This document shows, piece by piece, positions 12,961 through 26,731 of a DNA stretch of 64,000 bases. Every line of letters starts with the position of its first letter. The first letter of the stretch is position 1. The notes beneath the pieces are model-generated. The model did not search any database, was not told where the DNA came from, and saw only the letters and a program-made list of their open reading frames with translations. This DNA is from Fratercula arctica (Eukaryota; Chordata; Aves; Charadriiformes; Alcidae), in contig CANTUZ010000008.1 of NCBI GenBank assembly GCA_947846985.1, positions 42,488,817 through 42,552,816 on the forward strand, given 5' to 3'. Made by a program: the position numbers and the translations under genes.

Positions 12961-14814
12961 CCAGGAGTTTTGGGACATACAGCCTTGACTATGTCCCTTT
13001 TCATCTAAGGGTAATGTGGTTTTAGGTTTAAAAACAAAATATTGGCTCTGTTGGGGATAGTAGAGGCTGTTGGGAGACTGGTCTATAGGCTACCTACCAT
13101 GCCTGGTTGTCGGGTGCAGGGCAGTGCTGGGCCGTAGGGACAGCAAGCTGTGGAGCAGAGCTGCTCATCTACTGTCCAAAAACGTAGATGAAGAGCTTTT
13201 CTCTGGTAAATATATGAGACTTGAATCCTGTGGCTTGATGTGGCTTTAAAGCAGCTTGCAAGGCTTTAGATTTGTCAAGAATTAATACTTCTTTTCCCCC
13301 ATCCCGGTTTGTTTCCTGCTAGAAGCATGCCCTTTCTTATTTCAGGATCTGAAGTGAACAGGCCCAGTCAGAGGAGCAGACACCTTTGGCTCTTGTATCC
13401 TCAGAGGTGTCTCCTCGTCTGCTTTTGAACGGCCAGGTGTCTGCTTGGAGGGCTTGATGAACAGTGTCCCTTGTCCCTTCGCAACAGAGTCTCTGAGTTT
13501 CAGCCTTGTCCTCATTCAAATCTATGCACTCATTCCCACCGCTGTACCCAGACAACTTTGGGGAGCCAAAATGTGTTTACAGAAGCAGCAGGAGTGCTAT
13601 GGGAGTCTAAGCCTGTCGCTGCCTCACTCGATGGCTTCTTCACATAACAGGTCATGTCTCAGGAGCTGGAAAGGTGACAAGGAAGGGCAAGATCACACTG
13701 GCCAGAAATTCCCAGTCGGAATAATGCTGCAATGGGGTTAGGGGGGAGTCCCACAAAATCACAGTAGTCAGCAAGCAAGACTGTAGGTTGCCAGAGTTCA
13801 TTTGGTTTTCCCCATCGGAAACTTTTAGCTTTAAGTCTGTTGTTGATTAATCTGCTTCTTTCCATTCCAGTTTAGGTTATGGGAACAATTGCAGTTATTG
13901 GCACCCTTGTCTCCTTTTTTGTTTCCTGAAGGACAGACTCATGAGAAATGTGTTTTTGCAAGGACCTCCAGCCCTGGCAGGAGAATCAAACTAGGAGGTG
14001 ACACTCAAAGCTACAACTGCTGTGAATCACTCCACCTTCTTGGTGGGACACAAATTAATGTTGAAGCAAAAGCAACTCAAATAAAGCATTAGGATACCTG
14101 AGCTTCTACCTGAGTTCAGGATACCTGAACAGGAAAGCGTTCAGCCTTCTATACAAAGGATGGGAGGTTCAAATCACGTCTAAACTTGACATGAGTTGAG
14201 AGGAGGAGATCAGGCTGTCTTATCCCGTCTGGCATGAGGATTTGTGAGTCTGCATGGAAGACAACAGGCATCTTTGCAGTGACTCCAACAGGGCTTGGAG
14301 TGAGCTCCAAGTGGGCAGGCGCCCATTTTCAGTAAGAATCATGTCAAAAATAGCAGTGACTGGCAAAGTGACACCATTGGCCAGGAGTGGCCAAAGCCTG
14401 AGCTGCCTGCTGCACTCACAGTACGTTTTTTCAAGCTGGACCACTCAGAAAACACACCACGATGCAAAACATGTTATTGCTCTTTTTCATTGAAATTTGA
14501 ATTAAAAAATATAATAAAACTCCAAGTTAATATAACAGACCACTAGATTTGGTCCGTCAGGTTGCTGTGTTCTAGTAAATTAGAAACCCTTAGGTTTATT
14601 TTGAGAATTTTGTTTTGCAAGGATTAACATCAAAGTTTCTCTAGCAAAGAATAGGTGCTGCAATAGTGATGGAAGCCATGGGACTGGAAAGGACCTTCTG
14701 GCTTTCAAAATACTTGCTGTAATTTGTCATTTCAGTTGGATAAACCAAACAAAGAAAGTACCAAGGCTTCTGGGTTAGGGGTGGCAGTTCACAATTATCA
14801 ACAGCAAAACTTTG

Positions 14815-14859
14815 TCCTTTTCTCCTCTTTTTTTTTCTTTTTTTTTTTTTTTTTTTTTT
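14815..14859. repeat. Polypyrimidine / poly(T) tract
   Basis: This is a 45-nt run of pure pyrimidine that ends in a long near-pure T stretch. On the minus strand it would be a poly(A)-like tail, but the sequence to its right shows no recognisable retroposed gene. A simple low-complexity tract is the safer reading. Confidence 0.9.
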
Positions 14860-14900
14860 AATTTAATATTTTAGTTTGGGAATGAAGATTTGCTGGTGAG

Positions 14901-14920
14901 TGTGTGTGTGTGTGTGTGTG
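14901..14920. repeat. (TG)10 microsatellite
   Basis: Ten uninterrupted TG units, 40 bp after the preceding T tract. It is likely length-polymorphic. Confidence 0.97.
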
Positions 14921-15168
14921 ATTTCAGTGCCATGCTGAGTTAGGGCCCTTTCAGGTGAACTTGCTGTACGGCAGTAAATAAGATATACTCTAAAAATAGA
15001 AAACATGGTTATAAGTGACAAAAATTGGCAGGGAGGACTTGCTCAGATGCAGTTTTGGAACTGTTTTTAATTTTGTTCAACTCCATTCCAAGTTAAACTT
15101 CCCTTTAAATTAATTAAAGCAATCATAGTATACCTAGAATATCAGTGGAGAAACTGAAGCCATGAGTA

Positions 15169-15182
15169 TAATATTAATATTA
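15169..15182. repeat. 14-bp perfect AT palindrome
   Basis: The sequence taatattaatatta equals its own reverse complement. It lies in AT-rich intron and probably arose by composition. Confidence 0.8.
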
Positions 15183-17069
15183 CCTAAATTCTGAAGACAG
15201 GCTAAAAAAGCCAGCTTCAGGAAATTCTTGCGTACGATGAAAAACAAATTCCTGACCAAACTGGCTAAGCTGAAATGTCTGAAAGCAAAGAGCTATCATG
15301 AAAGTGCTGGAAAGCTTCTGATTATAATGGAATCAGTGTCCCAGGGTATAATGCAGCTCTACATTTAATATTGAGCTACTGAACCGTACTTCTCAACCTA
15401 GCTCAACTCACTGGGTTCTCATCAGAGTCCTGTAATGACACTGTGCTCTGTTTAGATGCCAAGCAAGTCTTGAAATACTTCCAGAGCTTTTTCAGCAGCT
15501 TCAGCTGAGTACAGACATCTGACTTTAGAAGGACAGCTAGTGCCTAGAGTTTGTGGCATATAAATCCTTCCTTATGTATACTGCCACACTTGTTAATAAT
15601 CTTATGAACTTTTATAAACCTAATTAAAAGGCTCTTACACGCTTACATTTGAAATCACGGCAACAGCGCTGTACCAGCAAAGCAAAAGCCTGTCCTTTGT
15701 GCTGCAAATCCGTGTTGCCTTTCTTTATTAATGATACATACACAACGCATTTAATTCGATGCCTGCTATTGTTTGACTGTTTGTTTTTATTATGGTATTG
15801 ACTGGAGTCCCCATCATGTTAGTTATAGTCTGTGCATGTTACGCTAAGCAGAATTTTTCTTTCTGTGTGTTATTTAAGGTATTGACTTTGCCAAAGGGAA
15901 GAAAAAAGTGCATGCATTCACTTAAGCACACAAGTAGTCATATCTATTTTTGTCCATTAAATATACATACCCACATAAATACACGCATATACAGTGGTTG
16001 CAGGCTGTTGCAGGCATGGAATTAGGTGAGATGTGAAAACCGTATTGGAGAGAGCCTTTCCACATGGAGGTGCTGTTTCTGGGAGCAGCTCTGGGCAGAA
16101 GTATCCCTCAGCCTGTGTGAAGTCCTGCTGAGGATGGTGTTGAAATGACACTTTTCAAAGGCATTTGCAGATTTCTAGGCCATTTATTTAAATTGTTTAG
16201 AATGAAATTTGTTTTCTAAAAGATCTTTTTTTCCTTTCTAAAAACATCTTAGTTCAGTTAACCTTTTGTACTTCAAAAAACTGTTTCCAGTTACTGGGTT
16301 TGGGGTGTTTTTGTCCTTTACAACCCAGGCAATCAGTTTCTGAGTACGAGCAGGAGGGTTATTGAGTAGCTCACCTAAAGCAGACAGATTTCAGCCAACC
16401 CAAAGATGTAGCCGTCATTTTGCTAAAGGTTTTGATACCAGTTTTGATCAGAGTCTGGGATACATAGTATGTATAGTTCCAGTACTTCCAAATGAAACTT
16501 GAAGTTGAATCTTTGCAAATGTTCAGTGATTGATTTCATTAGAAGTACAAAAGTGGGTGTTAATACCTCTGTGCTTTGCCTTTATTTATTCTTCCAAACC
16601 TGCCCCCCTCATTTCAACCATCCTTTCCTGTTTGATAGTGAGCTCTTCCATAGGTGTCTCTCTTACTGCGTGTTGTGTCCCTTCAGTCTCACCCTGGAAT
16701 ATCCTGTAACAGCCGTTACTTGCAGACAATCTTATCTGAACTGTGGCATTGCCCCAGTGGATTCTGCTCAAGTCCTGCAGAGGCCTTTGAGCTGGTCTCT
16801 GCTTTGAGTTGTGCAAAGTCATCCTTGCGTGCGTCTTTAATACTTACTGTGAATTTCTTCTCAAGTTTAATAAAACTGAAAAGAATGTCTACCTCTTTAT
16901 CTTCTAGTTTTCCAACCAGTATCTCTAATAAACTGTTAAATTGAAACAGAAATGTGGTTAAGAAGTTGAAACAAATTTGTTTTTTCAAAGTTTTTTTTTT
17001 TCTTGGATACCGGCATCTCATACTAAAGCATCCACTGTATGAGAAATTCAGAACAATTAAGAATGGACC

Positions 17070-17297
<228 letters not shown>

Positions 17298-18734
17298 GAA
17301 ACTCACAAATGTTATGGATTAGTTGCAATAAAAAAATGAGCTTGTTGAATATTTGCCCCAGTGCCCTCAGTCACTTGCATTCTGCAAATAACAGAGGTAC
17401 CATGACAGGCTGGCAGTTGTACATTGTTTGAGAGGCTCGTTGATACTTCATTTAATTCCTTTTTTGGTTCATAACTGTACTTTTCTCAGTACTGATCAAA
17501 GGCTGTGTATGGAATTCATGCCAAGAGCACACTCGAAACAAAAGTAGTAGTTGAAAGAGTAGATGAGCTTTTTTCTTAGTTTCAAGAACATGAGCATGTT
17601 GGTTTTCTTGTGATCCTTGGTTATTGCACATGTATTGCTTTAGGTGTTAGGTATTTTCTGCCAAGTTAGCTCAGCTTTAGCATCCCCTCTACCTGTGCTC
17701 TTGCTGCTGGCTGTGTCACCAGCCTTGCTGCTGCACTTTGGGGGTGGGAGGAGGGAAAGAGGATGGACGGGGACACTGTATTTTCGGTGTATTTAATTTT
17801 AGAACCCCCTTTTCTAAGCAAAATTAGTGTATTATATATAGTGAGAAAAGCACTTATTTTCTTGAGACAAAAATTTAAGCCAAGTCCATGGTTTTATGTT
17901 CATTTGTAAATTCAGGGCTGGATCGTCATGTGGGGTAGATCAACACTTTGTTTCTCCCAGCTAAGGATCTACAGTCAGTGGTGTGGGAGATTAAAAATTG
18001 GCTAAATATCACTCGACTGTAACTTAAGTGCAGGCAGTGACAAACTCTTTTTAGGGAGTTCACTGGAAGTATTTTATTTATACCTGATTTGTCATCAGCT
18101 ATGATCATTTCTGCCCTAAGCTTTAGTGATTATGAAATGGCCTTATTTCTGCTAGTGGCTAAATGCTGACTGAAAATCACTGACCTGAGCTGGATGTGAA
18201 GTGTGAACCTGAATACAGAGAGGTGGGAGCCTTCTGAACTATATTTAGGCACCCTTCAGTCTCTGCTTTTTTCATGTCGCGTATTCAGAGCAGCAAAAAA
18301 TGCTTACAGTTCCTTGTTGTGCAAGCCTCACCAGGCCATACAGCTGAGCTTTTCAAAAACAGGTGGGAAAAGGAGGCTTGAAATATTTTACAAAATAAAA
18401 CAGTTTGGGCTGACTTTTTCTGATCAGGCTCTTTCTTCTGGTCGTATTTTTAACAATTTTCTTTACTGAGACCATCACACGACCATCAGAGTGCTTCCCA
18501 AGGTCTCCAAATCCCTGCAATCTACTACTCTTCTCTCTATCACTGTCATAATCCAATTTCCTCCTCTTCTGTTCCCACATTTCTTCCCATCTTTCTGATT
18601 TAGGGTGTTCATTGTGACTGTCTATGCCTTCACATAATACAGAACCATAGCATTGGGTAATAATAGTATTATCTGTATCTTCATATACTTTTTCTTGTCT
18701 GTGGGACTCAAAATGCTTTGTAAAAGACATTAGG

Positions 18735-18820
18735 TGGGTTGAAACTGAGACAGAGACAGGTGATGTGAGGCCAAGGCCAGAGAAGGACTGGAACTCTTCC
18801 CTCCTGGGTCTGAGGCTGCT
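18735..18820 (-). repeat. MIR-like ancient SINE relic (minus orientation)
   Basis: The segment reads like the reverse complement of a MIR SINE 3' half. It has gttgaaactgagacagagac, then gtgaggccaaggccag, then ggactggaactcttccctcc. These parallel the MIR order aactgaggcacagag, then gcccaaggtcac, then gaactcgaacccaggtctcc. Similarity is by eye and degenerate. The left boundary may lie further upstream, near 18655. Confidence 0.5.
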
Positions 18821-21800
18821 GTTTTGCCAGGAAGCAAGGGTTGTATTTTCAGTGCTTGTTTAGCCATGGCTTTGCTGCTCAGTAAAGTAAAAAAACCTTA
18901 TCTTGTAGGCCCCATCTCAAGATTTTCTTCTTGAACCAGCTGCCCTGCGCCAATAGGCAGTTCCTCCGACTCCAGAGATTCTCTCTGGAAGCTGCTTTTA
19001 TGTGACAGGCACAGCACCAAAACTGCCCTGCAAATAATTAGACTTTCTTTTCAGGTGTCATGAGAAAACCTGCCTTAGCTCAGCCTCTGAGTCTTTCCTA
19101 ACATGAGATCATCACAGCCACTTCATCTGATTTAGGTGTTTACAAAGCCCTCTGATGGGATTATTTGGCTCAAAATGTATTGTTGTCTCTTGGAAGAGAA
19201 GTGCCCTAATAACACTAGCTTGTCTCCACTGAGCACTTAAAATAGCTTCTGGGTGCTGAATATGAGCCAGCGTGTGCTTCAAAATACTCTTAATATTTTC
19301 TAGATAGCGTGTACCGGGGCCTCACGAGTCTCTTCAGCAGCTGTTCTTTGACCATTTTGTATACTGGCTAAGATGCACCTGGCTATTTTAACCCATAACC
19401 TGATTCATGTTGCAAATGCTCTCCCTGGAGCATAATAATTTATTTTCCTGATACATCTTTAGCATTAGTAGCTGCATAAAAATAACTGGTGGATGTGTGA
19501 GCCAGTGATGTTGCAAGGCTGTGACAGATCAGCTGTGTCTGAACCTATCCTGTGTCTACTAACTGCTCTGTATTTGCATCAGAAAGAACCAGTGATTTGT
19601 TATTAAATTAAAGATGAAGCAGCCCCTTTGAGCTTGCATCCTTCAAGCTTCTAGTCCACTGCAGATTTCAAGAGACCGGCTTTTGAGTGGTGTATCTCTT
19701 CCACTTGCGTAAAATGTAAACATAACTCTTGCCTTTCATGTGAAGAACTGTCTTTCCAGAGCTTATGCCTTGTTCACAGAAGTTTGGAAAGTTCTGTTCG
19801 TACTTCTGCAGTGTCTGGCTAATGGGATCCTGAGGGTATTTCTGCCCAGTACTGCGCAATATACAAATACAAATGCTACTTCCTGTGTTAAATAAATAAG
19901 GAAGCTGCTTTCACCTGCAGATTATCCTCAGACTTAACCAGAGACAGGGTTTCAGCCTCCACAGTACCACTGCGTTATTTTCAGTGTGTTGTTAACAGCT
20001 GTGTTTTTATTGCCAGATATTTCTCTCAAATTTTCATATTTAAATGTAACTTTAAATGCTTGAATTACCTCCCCTATGCTATAAACAAATGACAGCTATG
20101 AAGGCAGTAAGTTTTATCTCACACAGAAAATATGATCCAGTTCTTACTCATAATGTCTGTCAACCCAAAAGGGGGTTTTGTTTGTGTAGCTCAGGCCAGG
20201 ACCATGTCCTAAAATTCATGTGACGCGTGCAGAAACTCTTCCCTATAAAAACCCTTTTCTCACTTGTTTGAAAAACTTAGGCAATGGTTCCACAGAAGTG
20301 TCAAAAACAAACAGACGCTGAACTAATGAAGTGGCTGCTGCCTCTCAGCTGGATGCGTCTCAGCTTGCAGATTCAGCTGCCAAGTGGCCTTAAAGTAAAA
20401 GGGAAGGTTTGACATACTGAACATATTATTCAGCCTCAGATTAGCAGAATAACCGATGCTGAGGCAGAAGGTATGCCACCTTCTTCCATTCATTGCCTGT
20501 GAGCTAGTGCAAATCATCCCTGTCTTCCCCAGGTAGCTAGGCAGTCAACCTTAACTTATCCAATGAAAGGGCATAATCATTGTTCACACTTTGAGTACTC
20601 CAAATATAGAGAATACCTGATGGCTGCGTTTCATTACAGCATTTATCTTCATGAGTGGGGAAAGAGGGATAACTCACAAGTGCCAAAACCACTTATGAAG
20701 TATCCCATATTTTCCTCTGAGTGAAGATGAATAAGAGAGATCTACAGCAAATGATGTATCTTTGACTGAGCAGTGATAACCTCATCTCCCCTGTTAGCCT
20801 TGGGGACAGAGGCTGCCCTGCGTGTGCCTGTGCAACCACTGAATTCCTTTAATATATCAGAATAAAATGGGGTCAGCAGTGATTAGTTCAGTAACACAAA
20901 AAAGCAGCAAAATGGGTAGTTTCTTATCCGCTTGTTTTGCAGGAATGCAGGTAGATTCAAAATTAAGATAACTGAGATCCAAGTGACAAATGCATATTGT
21001 AGCTGAAAGGATTTGGTTAGTGATAGCCAAAGAAAGGAAATCTGATTTGATGGGCAGGAGAATCATAGGGAAAGGATGATCTTCACTGCGTGTAGAAAGT
21101 GATCTGTTGTAAATTTCCCCTTCTACAGATTTTTGTAGTAGGTTTTGGTTTTTTAGGATTTGCTTAAATTTATTTTTAATTGTTCTATAAAACAAAATTT
21201 TCAAGTCCTATGATCGTATCTATAACATTTTCATTTTCTTTTTTTCCCCCACAAGAAATAGAAAATGCTAAGGGGTGCTTTAGAGGAGGGAGAAAAAGAA
21301 TGATATCTCTTATGAAAAAGATTACTTTTCAATTAGTTTCTTGGCTGTTTTTTTAACAAGGACTGCACATTTGCTATAATTACATTGCAGCTTGATCAGG
21401 TTGGAGGGAGGGGCATAGTAGGAGTAGAATTTCCTTTCAGCTTTATTCACTGTGCACATTTTGGACTTACAGTGTTTTTGGAAATCTTATTTCGATATCC
21501 GCTCAGGGCCTGTGCTGTGTGACTGCACATAAAGCATTTTTGCAACAGGAGTTAAGGCCACCCCCTTTTTATTGCCTTGATCGCAAAGCCCTCAGCCTGT
21601 GTCAGCAAGACCTTTCCTTGGAGCACACGCACACTGCATGAGCCACTGCTGAGTTCCTGGTGTTCAGAGAATGCCCGTGTGTGACACCCAGCCTCAGTGG
21701 ACGAGAATGGGCTATGCTGATTGTGGCATATTCCTTAATCGCTGCAACTTCGTACTAGTGGGGCAAGCTGGGAAGACAGCAATATGTAACTTGCCTCAGG

Positions 21801-23460
21801 CTTCCTATGCAACAGGTGGGCAAGGCACTGCATCTCTAACCTCAGAGAGGTGTTGCTAGGATACATGGAGGAATGAGGAATTAGTTTAAAAAATCCCTTT
21901 GGTACCCTCTGCATGCAGAGCTGCTGCAGGAGTTATCTGCCCTGTAGAAGAAGCTGCAGTGGCTCTGTGGCTGGCCAGGAGGGCTCCTTTCCTTATATCC
22001 TCACAGCTGCACAGGCCACAGAGGCATTTGTATCCCAGCACATCTTTGCTGACCAGCCACTAGGTAGGAGAAGCAGGAGGAACACTTGGAGCAGGGCTGT
22101 GCTTCTCTTGGGAAAGGAGGGCTCTTCTGTGTGGTGGCACAGACCTTATCGGCACGGTGCAGGACCTGCCACGGGTTCCCCCTGCTCACCTCACCCTGTG
22201 GAAAGAAGGGCGAAGGCTTGTGGCTGCCCCCATGGTCATAAATGCAAGTGTGCCTGCTTCTGCATGTCCGCCTCCTCTCCCCCAAGACACTGTTAGGCTT
22301 CTTCCTTGAAAAAAACCTGCCCCATTCCAGCTACTGCTCTTCTCGAACATCGTAGGCGTGATCTGACAGCCAGGAGAGCCCACAGACCGCTCTCCGCTGG
22401 CAGCCATTATGCAGCCACCCTGTGCTGAGCACGAAGGCAGTTACTAGCGCGGGTTCAGGCTGCTCCCTGCCAGTTGGCATCAGTGCCTGGGAATGCTTCC
22501 AGGCACTCCCCGGCTTACGGCTGCAGACGTGGCCCCGAGGAATCCCAGATAAAGGACCTGCAGGCTGAGGAGCAACTGCCTCCAGCTAGCAGAAAATTGC
22601 TCACAGGTGTTATCAAGGCAAATAGGTATATTGTATATGGCCAGAAATAAATACTGATTTTGAGCCCTATGATGTGTATACTCATGAGTTTATTATGTTC
22701 AGTAACAAGGGTGAGACATATTTTTAAAATTTCAGTAAGGCTAGAATTTTGCATAATCTCTCTGAAGGATTTGGATATGCTTTTGTCATGCTAAATGGTA
22801 TAACTAATGTCTGTGATTCTTTACAACGTGTTAATCAACTTTATGCTCAGTTTTATTTCTTTCAAAGCACTTTACTGTTTTCAGTTCTGTCTCTAGTGTT
22901 AGAAATGCTCAACCTTGTTTGGAATGATTATGGCAAGGAGTTAAACAAAAAACCTCATCATAGTAATGATATATTGGTAAATGTTTTTAATTGGAAATTC
23001 AAAGCATCCCACAGAAAGCTGTTTACTGGTGTTCCCCGGCCCCCCAGTACTTTCCCATAAACTATGAAACGTGTATAATGGATTGCAAATGGTCTAAAAC
23101 AGTTTAATGAAAGTAATACGCAGAATGTTTGACGTGAGCCTCCAGTGTCATGCAGCAGGATAACTTCACATCGCACAGCTTCTCCTGCAACAAAACGGGG
23201 CTTAAAATCACGGGGAGGAGAAACTAGGCCAAATCCTTAGCTGGTGTAAATTGGCTTACTTGCTTTGACTTCATAATGAATTGAAATTTAAATTGCCCTT
23301 TACTTTCTTCAGTGGATAATTTAATTCATGCTTTAATTTATAAGTTAACTAGTGCCTAACACCCACTTAAGCCCTTTTAAGGATGTTGTGTTCAGAGTGC
23401 TCTGTCAGGATTAATACCAGTTAATGACAGCTGACTCAAGGCATGTCTACACCATGCAGC

Positions 23461-23480
23461 GGAGCTCTGTACAGGGCTCC
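23461..23480. repeat. 20-bp near-perfect palindrome
   Basis: The sequence ggagctctgtacagggctcc matches its reverse complement except for one symmetric position pair, which would be a G-U wobble in RNA. A second inverted repeat starts 3 bp later. Confidence 0.85.
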
Positions 23481-23482
23481 CT

Positions 23483-23504
23483 TAGCTAGAACCGAGCCTA
23501 GCTA
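23483..23504. repeat. 7-bp inverted repeat, 8-nt loop
   Basis: Arms tagctag (23483-23489) and ctagcta (23498-23504) are exact reverse complements around the 8-nt loop aaccgagc. It adjoins the palindrome at 23461-23480. Confidence 0.85.
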
Positions 23505-26500
23505 GCTTTAGAAATAGTGTTAACCACACTACTGGGTCGTGTGCTTGTGCTAAATAACCTGGCAAGGTGGGCACAGCAGATTGCTCCTGTCTAACTATGG
23601 TCTCTGCACACAGAAGCATGTTGTCCTGGGATTTCAGGGTCTTAATTGTATGTCTGCTGGGTAGAGAAGGTGGTGGCCTGGAAGGAAGGATTGGGGTCTA
23701 GAGTAAATAGAAGAAATCCTTCCTAGCCCTGTCGTAACCTATACCTCTGCTGCTTTCTGTTGTGAATCACCACTTCTACAACAGAGCCGATAATACTTGC
23801 GTGCTTTAATTAGTCTAATTTTGATAGTTTCGTGTGAAAATACTACTCAGAGAGGACCTGATACGGTGCGGACTTCAACTTTTAACACTGACAAACGTTA
23901 GTTTAAATGTCGTTATGAAAAACATCCAGGTATGCTGCCATTGTCACCTGATAATGCCATGTAAAATAATAATGCCATTCATTCTCTTTTTCTTGGCAGT
24001 TTCTCCTTTTCACCTCTCTGCGGTAGTTCTCTCTATCTGTGCATTTTTCAATTATGAAGTAAGAAATTCTCTGTGTTCTGGAGGTATGAAACACCCTTTA
24101 GCTTTTTAGAAATATGGGCAATCAAGATAAATCCAGTAATACTGAAGCCTTCTAGTAATGGAGTAGCTTTGCCTGACTTCAGTGACTCCAGAGCTTTAGC
24201 AGCACAGGGATTTCTCTGGCCACATGCTTCACAGGGAGTTAAACATCTGAGCAGAGTAATCCCTCCATTTCAATCACTTGGGTCAGGAATGGGTGGCATT
24301 TCAAAACATCCAACTTTGGCAGACAGATCTATGTCGAGCTACACTATAACTGAAGTAAAATGTAATAAGTATTACAGTGGGGAAGAAATTGTACAGTTTA
24401 TAGCGACAGTGCTGCTGAAAATACATATCCCAGCTCCCCACCTGCTTGGAAAGGAAAGAAAGAGCTGGATTGTAATCCACAACCCAGGCCAAGTTCTGGT
24501 CTTGACTAAATATTTTAGAAATTAAAATCCTTGCTACTCCAGTAAAGTATCTTCTTCAGTTCAGACGAATGAAAGAAATGTTAATTTCAGTGGGTTTTTT
24601 TCTTTTTTTTTTCCCCCCTCTTTCTCTCTACAGTCTTCCAAATTCATTGATTTTCTTATTTCCTTCTGACAGGCTACAGCTGACAAGGAATTTGGTGCTT
24701 TTGTAAATAATTAAAGTCTTGTGTTACAAGGGGAATGTAACCTATCAGCACTCCCTAGCAAAAGGCAGGTTACTGAGCAAGATAGTTCAGTTGCCATGGG
24801 GCGACAGGCTCTCTCTCAGCCCGCTGCTGGCATGTGAGCTGTGAGCCACTGGTGGGGCAGAGGGACCAGCTGGGCAGCAGTGTGGGGCTGCTGATGTTTA
24901 GGGCTCCAAATGGCATGAAACTCTGGGGGTCAGGTGTCAAGTGTAGTGCCTTTGCTTAAAGATCGGCAAAGCTCAAGAAAGGCATTTCAGTGTCTTTGCA
25001 GCATATGTCTACAAGGCAGCATATGCTTACAGAGCTGGATTTAAACCTAAATCCGAGAGTGAACTCCCTTTTCTAGCTTTTCTTGCCAACCTAGAGTTGG
25101 AGTTTGGACATCATTCATTGCAAACACTAAAGTCCCACCGAGTTCAAACAAGGTTGGGTGAGACCCCTAGGTTTGCACAGTGGAAATAATTGGTGTTCCT
25201 AGGATATTTTCATGCCTGTTCATTTTCATGTAATTTGCTGCTGAGGGAAATTCCCTAGAAACTTTATATGGAGGGACTAGAGAGGCGATGAACCAAAACC
25301 TGTTTTATTTACTACATCTGACTCCAGGGAAGTCCTTGCAGGCAGAGGAGGCAGAGAAGCCTCCGCACAGGGGCAAGACTGTCATGTAGCCTTTACTGCC
25401 TGCAGGCTGACAGAGGCAAGTGCTCCCACCTTCTGCTTGGCCAACTCCATCCCAGGCTGCTTGTTCCTTGCCTACACACAAACCTGTTTCTTGCATTCAT
25501 CGCAGGTCTCAGCCTGGCCCGCACTGGGACTAGTCTTGTCAAAACCGACATGGGGCAAACTTGTGTGGGTCTGCAGCAGCCTCAAGATGTTCAGCAGCGC
25601 AGGGCCGGGAGTGAGCAGCAGTTCATGGAGAGTTTACCTGAAGCTGAGTTTGGTCACACAAGCTTTGTATGTTGGGACGTGAAAGGGAAATGCTGCTGTT
25701 ATGAGGACGCATTGTGTGTTAGTCTATGAAAGAAGAGGTTCCAGCAGATTGAACCTGTCTGCAGTGATATGCTAACACATCCTGCCTGCAATTTCCAGGG
25801 TGAGGAAAACTCTTCTGTTGGCTTATCCACATAAGCGCTGCTGATGAATTTGCACACAGGTAACAGCACTTCCTCATGGGGAGCAAGGACTTTGCCAGCA
25901 GGAGCTTTCCTTATGTGACTGGGGGAAGTAAAAAGGACCGACAATTACAGCTGTCTCCAGAGACCCTTTCTGGCCTGTCTCATTTGCTACCCGCACCTTG
26001 CCCCACGGGAATGGACATGATGACAGGGATGCGTTCAAGGGCAACAGTTTAGGCAGCTGGGCATGCTGCGATTGTGCTTTGTAAACATTGAAATACGCAG
26101 CCACCTGCCCTGCACCTCTGCAAAGCCACTGAGGCAAATGCAAAGATGGGCAGGAAAAGGTAACCTTGAGTGGAACATAAAAATAGAAATGCAGACCTGT
26201 AGAAGGGAAATCACCACGTGAATAGAGATAAGAAACTGGGAAACACCCAAGTATGTGCCCCACAATCTAATGGCAGAGCAGAAGGACTCATCTGAACTGT
26301 GACAGCATTACGGATGAAGGAGCAGACAGGCTGCGCAGGAGTGCTGCTGATACAGAACTGCTAGAGTTAGTTCCCTGGGACTCGAGACTGCCCGGTCAGT
26401 CCCACCCAGCTTCGCAAGAGCCGCTTTCCATATAAAATGAATTTTGATTGGTCTGAAGTGACAGCATGAGGTAATCAGAGCAGGAGGCAGGTAATGTGTG

Positions 26501-26670
26501 TGGACGCAGAGCTGTATGTGGGCTGTAGGAACCTTTTGTGCATCGCTAGGAATGTGCCTGCAGGCATGGAGTGGGGGAACAAAGGTATCAGATGAGGAGA
26601 ACACGCTGGAGGCCTTTTTCTTTGATGTTTGGAAATTGCTCAAGGGGCTGTCTTCTCTGAAACCCCTTTG

Positions 26671-26731
26671 CCTTCCTTTTTTTTCTTCTCTTTTTTTTCT
26701 TTTTTCCTTTTTTGTTTTTCTTTTTCCTCTT
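26671..26731. repeat. 61-nt polypyrimidine tract
   Basis: C and T only, apart from a single G at 26714. Long homopyrimidine runs like this can form triplex DNA and mutate in length. No adjoining retroposon body is recognised. Confidence 0.92.

Larger units (their letters stand above)
12961..17069 (+). other. ERBB4: ERBB4 intron 2, 3' portion before exon 3
   Basis: Unique intronic sequence with no exon-like segment recognised. It contains the pyrimidine tract at 14815-14859, the (TG)10 run at 14901-14920 and an AT-only palindrome at 15169-15182. Open frames up to about 100 codons have no recognisable homology. Confidence 0.8.
23441..26670 (+). other. ERBB4: ERBB4 intron 3, 23.4-26.7 kb
   Basis: Non-coding. 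It holds the twin palindromes at 23461-23504, the tandem cryptic acceptors around 24594-24672 and two segments containing an atgtctac(a) motif (about 23443 and 25007) that may be ancient repeat remnants. No exon or RNA gene is recognised. Confidence 0.75.

Noticed and set aside
14660..14730. actggaaaggaccttctgg, reminiscent of a CR1 LINE 3' end
   Set aside because: Only about 15 nt resemble CR1, with no further consensus and no terminal octamer repeat.
21700..21740. gggctatgctgattgtgg, resembling the CYAD motif of ERBB4 exon 4
   Set aside because: The match is limited to Y-A-D. The flanking residues do not follow exon 4 and there is no matching splice acceptor.
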